Source of the DNA: Hemerocallis citrina
Lineage: Eukaryota; Streptophyta; Magnoliopsida; Asparagales; Asphodelaceae
NCBI GenBank assembly: GCA_017893485.1
Contig: CM030359.1
Location: forward strand, 32,368,430 to 32,432,429
Direction: 5' to 3'
DNA: 64,000 bases
Each line of letters starts with the position of its first letter. Position 1 is the first letter of the stretch. The translations under genes and the position numbers were made by a program. Positions 22,501-29,300 of the stretch are shown here, one piece after another. Under the pieces are notes generated by a model. The model made no database searches and was not told where the DNA came from. It saw nothing but the letters and a program-made list of their open reading frames with translations.

Positions 22501-24053
22501 CTGCAACTTGCTGACTTCTCTGGACCTGCTTGCTCCCACTTCGACTCTTCTTCTCGTCAATCTTCTTCAACCCATTATCTTGTATTGGATCTACAAACCC
22601 CAACAACGAGGAGCATAGACAGATCTGATAAACAACCAAGCAAGTAGATCACACCAATCACACAAATTTATCCCGGTTTGGGAGATCCCTAGCACAAGGA
22701 GTTAATTACAAACTCACTCACCAAGAACTATCTCTCAAGTCTCACTTACAATGGAAGAAATATCAATGAAGTACTTATCTTTCTCAATGGAAACTATTAC
22801 AATATACAAAGATCAAGAGGAAACCTTAAGTTGTAGTTTTGATATACTAACCGTCTGATATATCTTGTAGAAGAAGTCACACGATAGGAGCCTTACGACC
22901 TAACCTAGGTTGAAGATGGGCTCAAATGATCACCTAGACCTAGGCCCAAAACAGTGCCAGCCGCCAATGGAGTCGACCACACTGCTCTCTCATCAATCCA
23001 CATAGTTTTCTATAGTTATGCTGCACTTGCTGTTTTCTAACCTCATTTCCTTGATGCTTCGACCTCCTCGCTTTGTCGTCTCTTCTTCTAATCGAACACA
23101 AGTATACAAGATATTCAATCCCAACCGGGGTGTCATGTGAAGACAATTGTTGTTTGTTTTCAAAAAGAAGTTACATCCTTGTGACAGATTAGAGCTAGAA
23201 GACAGAACAATTATTGTGATACTTAAAAGTTAGAACAAATTAGTCCAGAGTTTGTTGAATGTAATGCCAAACAACACTTTTTTTTACTTAAAAAGTTGAG
23301 AGGGGAATAACGGTTCTCTTTTCAGAGAAAGAAAAAGAACAAGAAATTCCAACCCAAAGATTCCTTTATTTTAGATGTAAAGTTGATTTTATTCATTTTA
23401 GCTCGAGATATTAGGAGACATTTCCTCTTCATATATTGTGATTGGCAGTAAGATATCTCATTCAAAAATTCGATATCCCTTCTAAATATATATTTTTTGA
23501 AACTAACCAATTATAATTTTTATATAAAAAAAAACTAACTTCTTCAAGAAAATTGTGTTGAAAATAAAAAAACTGAAATGTACTTGTCCATGATGTTGAA
23601 GTTGATGAAGATGGCAAAAATTTATATTTTTTCCCAAGTTATTTTTTTCCTTTAAATAATATAACGGAATAGAAATAAACATCAAAAGAACTAATCTATT
23701 AAACAACCATCTTATTATTCCTTTAATAAAGAATTAATTGAACAACACGAGATACACAAGTAGACCCAATCAGGGGGCCAACCACATCGACAACAAAATA
23801 CTACAAAGATATAAATAACTAACCTTTTGCAACCTGGCTCTTGCGCTCTTGATTCCTGTATTGGATGACAACATAGGGATCTATTTTCCCTGAAATATCA
23901 TTACCCATTAAGAAATTAGTGGATAATTTAGAACAAGAATTGAGGAAAAAAATTTGAAAGAAGAGAGAGTTGAAGAAGAAACCCACCAATGAGATCGGTA
24001 TTTGCTAAACCTTTGGCATCAACCAACTGCACCTCCAATATTCCCCTTGCCAT
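7740..24053 (-). CDS. C2-domain protein, 16-kDa phloem protein / elicitor-responsive type
   Basis: Five coding exons on the minus strand: 24053-23987, 23889-23824, 11915-11774, 11081-10946 and 7793-7740. All introns are GT-AG and phases agree (1, 1, 2, 0). The 465-nt CDS encodes 154 residues, the usual size for this plant family. It starts [16 protein letters not shown] and is essentially one C2 domain; Asp20, Asp26, Asp78, Asp80 and Asp86 sit where calcium-binding loops 1 and 3 of C2 domains carry acidic ligands. The core [12 protein letters not shown], the [12 protein letters not shown] strand and the C-terminal DFGGW motif match the small plant C2 proteins, which bind phospholipid in a calcium-dependent way and act in defence signalling or phloem transport. 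The exact role here is inferred. Intron 2 is 11.9 kb and intron 4 is 3.15 kb, both swollen by transposons. None of the exons shows a stop or frameshift, so the gene looks functional. Confidence 0.93.
8237..8258. repeat. Poly-C tract in MULE inner terminal repeat
   Basis: A run of 22 C. The mirror-image tract in the other arm, at 10598-10628, is 31 G. The outer copies of the same repeat have only 7 C, so the two inner tracts expanded separately or are assembly-limited. Confidence 0.8.
9008..9472 (-). pseudogene. MULE transposase C-terminal fragment, left copy
   Basis: The reading frame starts inside the spacer between the palindrome arms (residues [20 protein letters not shown]) and continues into the arm, so this strand is the original orientation. 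It has the end of a MuDR-type transposase: a basic stretch with PGRPKK, then a CCHC zinc knuckle [15 protein letters not shown], then a splice donor. The catalytic DDE core and the SWIM zinc finger are absent; only the last exons are present. It cannot be an active transposase. Confidence 0.8.
9486..9905 (+). pseudogene. MULE transposase C-terminal fragment, inverted copy
   Basis: The mirror image of the left copy. It begins at an ATG in the arm ([12 protein letters not shown]), after the inverted break, and keeps PGRPKK and the zinc knuckle [15 protein letters not shown]. An apparent GT-AG intron lies at 9753-9826 (donor GAG|GTAAAT, acceptor TTTTCAG|TCAAG), so the ORF reading through it is not the true product. 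I see one amino-acid difference from the left copy in the shared part (Phe to Leu). Confidence 0.8.
11082..11773 (-). other. C2 gene intron 3
   Basis: A 692-bp AT-rich intron with a GTAAGA donor at 11773 and an acceptor TTACAG ending at 11082. I see no transposon in it. Confidence 0.8.
11916..13358 (-). other. C2 gene intron 2, 3' part without clear repeats
   Basis: AT-rich intron sequence next to exon 3 (acceptor GAGTAG, exon from 11915). No ORF or family-level repeat recognised. Confidence 0.6.
13359..13607. mobile_element. Possible fold-back MITE
   Basis: GTGTGTTTGAGAA near 13360 and the inverted TTCTCCAAACACA near 13595 form imperfect terminal inverted repeats, as in MITEs with a TTGTGTTTGG-like end. 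Inside, AATGTTGAGATAGCCGTAG occurs twice in tandem. I could not find a clean target duplication, so type and exact ends are uncertain. Confidence 0.45.
13608..14104 (-). other. Intron 2 sequence, no recognised element
   Basis: AT-rich. It contains a CAGACACACCCT block near 13691 that could belong to a longer version of the preceding fold-back element. The 61-codon ORF at 13912-14097 has no family signature. Confidence 0.4.
14108..14784. mobile_element. PIF/Harbinger-type MITE, 677 bp
   Basis: Terminal inverted repeats GAGCATCCATAATGG (left) and GTGGATGCTC (right) are flanked by a TAA triplet on both sides (14105-14107, 14785-14787), the target preference of PIF/Harbinger elements. The inside has several copies of GGGACGAGACAAC and its complement GTTGTCTCGTCC, giving internal hairpins. 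No transposase. Confidence 0.7.
15055..15108 (-). mobile_element. Left fragment of an older Copia-like LTR
   Basis: A short stretch with TTGTTGCGCAGCGGAA, a motif common at Copia LTR ends, is interrupted by the 15109-22605 insertion and appears to resume at 22606. Exact ends were not resolved. Confidence 0.4.
15434..15883 (-). mobile_element. Helitron-like element A (non-autonomous)
   Basis: Read on the minus strand it starts TCTATATAATAAA at 15883 and ends with a small hairpin (ACGTGCC/GGCACG-type, 15449-15466) followed by CTAG at 15437-15434. TC start, 3' hairpin and CTAG end inserted in an AT tract are Helitron features. No Rep/helicase coding sequence. Confidence 0.6.
15893..16489 (+). 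mobile_element. Helitron-like element B, head-to-head with A
   Basis: The plus-strand counterpart of A. It shares AAAGAAAGCTATCAAGTGGC at its 5' side and ends with the hairpin around 16452-16471 and CTAG at 16486-16489. Its first bases have lost the clear TC. A and B start next to each other and point apart. Confidence 0.5.
16552..16988 (-). mobile_element. Helitron-like element C
   Basis: Minus strand, very similar to A: TC start at 16988-16987, hairpin near 16567-16584, CTAG at 16555-16552. It abuts a (TA)n tract of about 55 bp on its left. Confidence 0.6.
18274..18847. mobile_element. hAT-type MITE inside Copia RT
   Basis: Near-palindromic ends CTAGAAAGTAC and GTGCTTTCTAT are flanked by an exact 8-bp duplication ACTGCCAC (18266-18273, 18848-18855). 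Removing the insert and one duplication joins the Copia RT reading frame across the gap (LSIVAVEDL), which supports these boundaries. The interior has GGGTGCGG/CCGCACCC-type repeats. No transposase. Confidence 0.8.
19153..19830. mobile_element. hAT-type MITE, 678 bp
   Basis: Left end CAAGGTTGTAAATGGCG and right end CACCATTTAGAACACTG form imperfect inverted repeats. The flanking 8-mers are GCTAGCTC (19145-19152) and GCTGGCTC (19831-19838), one mismatch. Both ends are dense in GCGCCTAGGC/GCCTAGGCG-type palindromes; the middle is AT-rich. No transposase. It interrupts the Copia coding region between integrase and RT. Confidence 0.75.
22047..22605 (-). repeat. Copia 5' LTR (559 bp)
   Basis: On the minus strand it runs from TGTTGGGGTTTGTAGATCC to a GAACTCA end. 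It contains a (TA)n tract (about 22236-22261), a CT-rich block and GTCGACC-rich U3 sequence. It lacks the Helitron insertions of its partner and so shows the original LTR length. Confidence 0.85.
22606..23145 (-). mobile_element. Right fragment of an older Copia-like LTR
   Basis: The block containing AATTTATCCCGGTTTGGGAGA followed by TCCCTAGCACAAGGAGTTAA resembles many plant Copia LTRs. It continues the 15055-15108 fragment across the younger Copia insertion. Its right end, near CCGGGGTGTCA (23134-23140), is approximate. Confidence 0.45.
23146..23823 (-). other. Intron 2, 5' part
   Basis: AT-rich intron sequence next to the exon 2 donor (GTTAGTTA at 23823). No element recognised. Confidence 0.6.
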
Positions 24054-24260
24054 ATACTCTCTCTCTCTCTCTCTTAAAAAAAAAATGGAACTTTTAGGAG
24101 TCTTGATTGGAATTGGAATTGAAACTGAAATTGAGATTGAGATTGAGATTGAGATGTATATAAATTGGAGCTCTGGTTGGTAGGAATCACAAGCGAAACA
24201 AAGTCGACGACCTCTACTATGACCTGGTCTCCTGACTTTGTACAAGTCAGTTTTGGCGTG
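24054..24260 (-). promoter_or_regulatory. C2 gene core promoter and 5' UTR
   Basis: On the minus strand a TATA-like TTTATATAC sits about 100 bases upstream of the ATG (around 24156-24166). Between them are a hexamer repeat (CTCAAT)n (about 24121-24156) and, next to the ATG, a (GA)n tract (24057-24074), both common in plant 5' UTRs. The promoter region is cut off at 24261 by a Helitron-like insertion about 210 bp upstream of the ATG. Confidence 0.6.
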
Positions 24261-24665
24261 TCTAATCTCTAATCTCTAATCTCCAATATCTATCATCTCT
24301 AATCTCTAATAATATTATAATAAGAGAGGTGGAGTTGTCATTTGAAGACAATTGTAATTTGTACATATTCATTCAATCATCTAATTTCAACCATTCATTT
24401 TTAACGGGGGTAATATTAATCATTCATTTACTCAAGTGTTGTTAGTTACCATAATACCCTCAAAGTTCAACTTTATTTACGACATAATTAATTACAAAAG
24501 TCTCACTCATATAAAATAAAAGTTGATGTCAATAGGGGTAATTTGTAATGAGTATGTGATGAGTAGAAAGGAGGTATCAAGTTCCATACCAGATTATGTC
24601 TTAGTATTTTCTTTTTACAAAAAAATATATATATTAGAACGTGCATCGCACGTGCAGATTACTAG
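24261..24665 (+). mobile_element. Helitron-like element H1
   Basis: Starts TCTAATCTCTAATC (24261) and ends with the hairpin CGTGCATCGCACG (24641-24653), then CTAG at 24662-24665 followed by T. TC...CTAG with a short hairpin 8-12 bases before the end is the Helitron terminal structure. Close relatives occur at 40572-40825 (minus) and 42122-42870 (plus). Non-autonomous. Confidence 0.6.
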
Positions 24666-25115
24666 TTATAACTAAGAGAAGGCCTTAGTGTCACTAATAA
24701 TTTACGCGTGTAATGCACGTCTTAATAAATTTTTATTTTTTTTAAAGAAAAATTTTAACGTAATCTGGCCTCGAACCTGAGACCTCTTTTGTATTAGTTA
24801 TGTACGGACAATGCACGTTTAAATAAAAAAATAAAAACTAAAACTTTGACATAGTGAGGACTCGAACCTAAAACCTCTTTCATATTAGGTATGTACATGC
24901 GTCATACATATTGATAGATTGACAAATGACACTAAGGTCTTCTCCCATTAGAAGATATTAGAAGATTAGAAGATTTGTAAATCTATCAACGCATGTGATG
25001 CACGTACATAATTAATATGAAGTAGGATTCAGGTTTGAGTCCTCACTACATCAGAGTTTTTAGTTTTTATTTTAAATATTATTAAGATGTGCATCGCATG
25101 TGTTTATTACTAGTT
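24666..25115. repeat. Composite of short Helitron-like repeats
   Basis: A minus-oriented copy (about 24694-24957) is embedded in a plus-oriented one (5' part 24674-24693, and 24958-25110). Plus-type units share the blocks GAGAAGGCCTTAGTGTCA, AAATCTATCAACGC, GGTTYGAGTCCTCAC and GTGCATCGCAYGTG, and end in TTACTAG (here 25106-25112). No ORF. Confidence 0.55.
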
Positions 25116-25375
25116 ATAAGGGTAATTGCAGAAATCCTTTCTTCAAAAAAATTGTAAGTTTCCTACTATTGAATATATTCTTTATCTATCAATCTATACA
25201 ATGTATTACTAAGACCACTTTTGGTCTAAAGATTTTTCCCTTTTTTAAAAAAATAAAAATAAAAACGAAGAGAAAATGCAGGGGGCAACCACCCAAAATT
25301 TCTCCATCCAAATTTTAAACTGGATTCATTTCCTTAACAAAACCTAAAAAATTGTGCAATATTATATTAGATATT
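25116..25375 (+). repeat. Duplicated segment, partner at 43483-43745
   Basis: Contains GGGTAATTGCAGAAATCCTT, CAATCTATACAATGTATTA and GCAACCACCCAAAATTTCTC; all recur in the same order at 43483-43745 with small differences and a short internal duplication there. In both places it directly follows Helitron-like units ending in TTACTAG. Confidence 0.75.
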
Positions 25376-25649
25376 ATTAGATGAATTTTATTAGAATATT
25401 TTGCTATCTTCTCATTTTTGGAAGATTCTGTGCAATATTGCATAGGATTATACTAGTTAGTGGATTATAGAAAAGATCACCAACACAGTATACATAGCTT
25501 ATTTTTTTATATTTAGATGTGAAAATTGTCCGCGTGGGCTAAATTATTAATAAATACCTTATCGTACTCGGTGCTAAATTATTATTCCCTTCGTTCCAAA
25601 ATATAAGTCATTCTAGCCTTTTTTTGTTCCATTATGTCTTGTTATTCTT
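25376..25649. other. Flank of the Retand insertion, partial MITE end
   Basis: AT-rich. Near 25584-25620 CCCTTCGTTCCAAAATATAA resembles the conserved end of grass- and dicot-type Stowaway/Tourist MITEs. The matching downstream half may continue at 40523 (TTTCCAATTTTACCC), which would mean the Retand element landed inside a MITE. Confidence 0.4.
25645..25649. repeat. 5-bp target duplication of the Retand element, left
   Basis: TTCTT immediately before the left LTR; identical to 40517-40521 after the right LTR. Confidence 0.95.
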
Positions 25650-26240
25650 TGATATGGCTAAAATTGGGGTTAAATCGGGACCGTCCAGATCGATCACGAA
25701 TCCTGAAGCACGGGGGTAAAAAGGTAATTTCACATACAGACGGATCCAAAACGGGTATTGGGCCTCCTTCTTACAGAACCAACCACCCGCGAATAGATCC
25801 ACTTCAATTGGGTACGGGTCCCGACCCGATACAAGCCCAATCCCTCAAGAAGAGAATCAGGCCACTGATTTGGTCAAATCAATAAACCTGATTAGCTCTC
25901 ACCAGGGAATCAAGGCCTAACTTCCCAAAACAGAATAGGAGGATTTTTCTCCTATTTGTTAGGCAGGAAATTAGGCCCCAAATGGTTCCAAAGGCGACTA
26001 TAAATACAACCCCTCTACCACCGAGACCAGGTTAATCACTATTTCACCACCTAAGCTCTTTCTTGATCTTTTCCTGATTACTGACAAGAGCGTCGGAGGG
26101 TGCGTCGCCGGAATCAACCCCGGTGTTTCGCACTTCCTTGCAGGTTGTGCCCGGAGCAAGAAGGCCGAGTCAATCGTTCAGGTGTTTCCCGGACTCACAA
26201 ATTCTATCTGTTTACCCCCACACCGAAATCAGCGGTAACA
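25650..26240 (+). repeat. Retand 5' LTR (591 bp)
   Basis: Begins TGATATGGCTAAAATTGGGG and ends CAGCGGTAACA. A TATA box TATAAATA lies at 25999-26006. Compared with the 3' LTR it has G instead of A at two sites and C instead of T at one, all in the last 160 bp. Confidence 0.95.
25999..26006 (+). promoter_or_regulatory. TATA box of the Retand LTR
   Basis: TATAAATA, about 240 bp before the LTR end, in the context GGCGACTATAAATACAAC. The 3' LTR has the same motif at 40275-40282. Confidence 0.7.
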
Positions 26241-26242
26241 GA

Positions 26243-26261
26243 TTGGCGCCGTCTGTGGGAA
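26243..26261 (+). other. Primer-binding site
   Basis: TTGGCGCCGTCTGTGGGAA begins two bases after the LTR. TGGCGCCGT is complementary to the 3' end of a tRNA ending in ACGGCGCCA; tRNA-Asp is a candidate but the match beyond that was not verified. Confidence 0.75.
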
Positions 26262-26309
26262 ACCACCACACGAGCGACCTCAGCTTCTCCTTCCTCGCCT
26301 TTCATCACC

Positions 26310-29300
26310 ATGCCTCCGAAGAAGAACAGATCCAAAGGATCCAACCGGGTGGCCAACCCCGCCGACCCTACGGAGGATACCCCCGTCAACCCAATTCCCC
26401 AATCTGGGCTTCCTCCGCCGACCCAACCGGTCCAGCCTCAACATCCTCAGCAACAACCCAACAATGGTCCCACCGGTCTCAACGGCCAGAAGCTGAAGCA
26501 GCCCATCCAGGACCATGTCTCGGTCCGTAATGGATCCTCGGACTCGATGGCCTCCCATAACCCCGACCTCAGCCTCACGCTCCAGAACCGCCAGAAGGAG
26601 AACGACCTCCGCACGCACCTTGACGAGAGGCGGGCCCGAGCGGGAGCCTCTCGGCAGCGTCAGGGTGAGCGGTCACCTCGTCGCCGAGACAGGCGGAGAT
26701 CCCCGTACCGGAGAGGCCGAGCGGCATCTCCCGAACACCGGAGGAGGAGGCCGCGTTCCCCCGAGGATCGGCATCGTGCGAGGGACCGTGAGGTACCCAT
26801 CAGCCGTGCCGAATTCCTCCAGTTTCAGGAGACTGTACTGCAGGCCCTGAACGCCCGTGCCAACAACCAAAACCCCCCGAGGATCCCAACACCCCCTCGG
26901 ATTCCCAGTCCTCGCCGCCGGTCGCGAAGTCCTCTCCAGGCTCCCAGTCGTCAGCAACAGTACAGTCCCCGCCGATCCGAGGGATACCGGCACCGAAGCC
27001 CACGCTCTCCCTCTTATGAGGAAGATTCCGAAGGGTCATACGGTTACCGGCGAGGGGACGATGCCTTTGACCGCCGCCTCCATGAGGTGGAGAGGCGCAT
27101 TGTCCGTATGGACCGAGAAGAGGAGTCCAGAGCAGGGACTGTTCGCCCGAACAGACCACCCTTCTCTCGGACAATCATGGAAGCTCGCATACCGAGGGGT
27201 TTCAAACCTCCGCAGTTTGAAACGTACTCAGGCGAGTCCGACCCAGTAGACCACGTCGAGAGTTTTAAGACTCTGATGCTGATCCACCAAGTCTCCGACG
27301 CCATACTCTGCAGGACCTTCCCGGCCACCCTTCGGGGTTCGGCTCGGGAATGGTATTCCAGGCTTGCCCCCGCCTCCATCTTTTCATTTGAACAGTTTGA
27401 GACGCTGTTCATAACTCACTTTGTGAGCAGCCGACGGGCCGAGAAAACGAGTCTCTCCCTTCTGAACCTCCGGCAGGAAAGGGGTGAGAAGCTGCGGGAC
27501 TATGTGAAGAGGTTCACAGCAGAAGTCAGGTCGATCGCCTCCTTAGACCAATCCGTGGCAACAGTGGCGTTCCAGTCGAACGTCCTCAACTCCAACCTCC
27601 GCTCGTCCCTAGCAAAGAAGCCACCTACCAACTTCGCCGACCTCCTACTGAGGTGCGAGAAATACATCCGAGCCGAGGAGGCCGAGTCCCTCCCGAACTT
27701 CGGAGGACCCTCCTCCGGCTCGAAGAGGAAGGCAACGGAGGAAGAGGGGGCCAAGAAGACAATGAAGGACGGAGGCGGCCAGCGTCGTCCTCCCCCCAGG
27801 TTTGAGAAATTCACGCCCCTCACAACTAATGTCTCCACTATCCTCATGGAGGTAGAGAAGGAGGGGGTCCTCCCTCCAGCCCCGAGAATGCACAAACCGG
27901 CGAAGAGGAGGGACAAAGATAAGTGGTGTCGGTATCACCGTGACCACGGGCACGAGACGAATGACTGTCGGGCTTTGAGAGATGAGATCGAAGCCCTCAT
28001 CCGAAGGGGACAGTTGGCGAAGTTCGTGAAGGCTAACGATCGGACAGATCGGAACTCTCCTCCCCCTCGGGGGGCTAACAAGCGCTCTGAGCGGCGCGAA
28101 GTGACCCCTGAGTTCGAAGAAGAAAGGGTTCTGCATATGATCCACGGGGGCCCCATGGGCGGCTCCTCTAATGCAACTCGAAAAGCCTTCGTCCGAGAGG
28201 TGAACTCGGTCCACAGTGCTCCTCCTCCCAAGGGCTTCGGAGTGCCCGTGTCCTTCTCCGACGCTGATCTCGAAGGAGTCCGAACCCCTCACTGTGACGC
28301 CCTCGTCATCGACCTCCGCATGGCCAACTTCAAGGTGCAGAGGATTTTGGTTGACAACGGGAGTTCGGTCAACATCCTATTCCTCTCGGCCTTCCAGGGC
28401 CTCCAGCTGTCCCGAGACCGTCTGAAGCCGGCCGGATACACTCTACACGGGTTCACGGGGGTCCCGGTGACCGTCGAAGGGGTGATAACCCTTGACGTCA
28501 CTGCGGGGAGCACCCCTACTACCCGGACCGAGCCCATGGACTTCATGGTCGTTGACGTCCCGGCAGCATACAATGTCATCCTCGGCCGCCCCGGCCTAGC
28601 TGCCCTTGAGGCCGTCCCCTCAGCATACCATTTGAAGATGAAGTTCCCCACTCGTTCGGGGGTAGGGGAAGTCAGGGGAAGCCAGGAAACAGCTCGGAAG
28701 TGCTACATGACTTCCACCGGGGGACCAGTGCTCTCGCTCGAGACACTCGAGATCCCCGAGCCGAAGGCTCGCCCAACGTCCGAGCCGGCGGACGAGTTAG
28801 AAGAAGTGCTCTTCTCCGACGAGGATCCGAGCCGAAAATTCCTCGTCAGCAAGTCCTTGCCGACCGTGCTATTCTCCGACCTGGTGAGATGTATCCGGGG
28901 TAACCGCGACCTATTTGCTTGGTCGGCCGCGGATATGCCCGGCATTTCCGAAGACTTGCTCGTCCACCGCCTAAGCGTCGAGCCGGGGTGCAAACCGGTT
29001 CAGCAGAAGAGGCGAAAGTTCGCTCCCGAGCGACAGCAGGCAATCAAGGAGGAAGTGGATAAGCTGCTGAAGGCCAAGTTCATCCAGGAGGTGAATTATC
29101 CCGAGTGGCTGTCGAATGTTGTGATGGTCAAGAAGTCCAACGGCTCGTGGAGGATATGCATCGACTTCACCGACCTCAACAAAGCGTGTCCGAAGGACCC
29201 CTTCCCTCTCCCGAACATCGACACCCTAATCGACGCCACCTCGGGCCATGAGCTCCTCAGCTTCATGGATGCCTTCTCGGGGTACAACCAAATCCGGATG

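Larger units (their letters stand above)
15109..22605 (-). mobile_element. Copia LTR retrotransposon, minus strand, decayed and nested
   Basis: Two LTR copies, 15109-17315 (swollen by nested Helitron-like elements) and 22047-22605, enclose a decayed Copia polyprotein. On the minus strand a polypurine tract AAGTGGGAGAT sits just before the 3' LTR start TGTTGGGGTTTG (17315), and a primer site TGGTATCAAAGC resembling the initiator-Met tRNA complement follows the 5' LTR (about 22027-22038). The target duplication is GCGAG (15104-15108) versus ACGAG (22606-22610), one mismatch. It sits in intron 2 of the C2 gene, in the same orientation as the gene, and is interrupted by hAT-type MITEs at 18274-18847 and 19153-19830. 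Confidence 0.88.

Noticed and set aside
26100..26309. Extension of the Retand polyprotein upstream of 26310
   Set aside because: The frame is open but lies in the LTR and primer-binding site; the ATG at 26310 gives a normal basic gag start.
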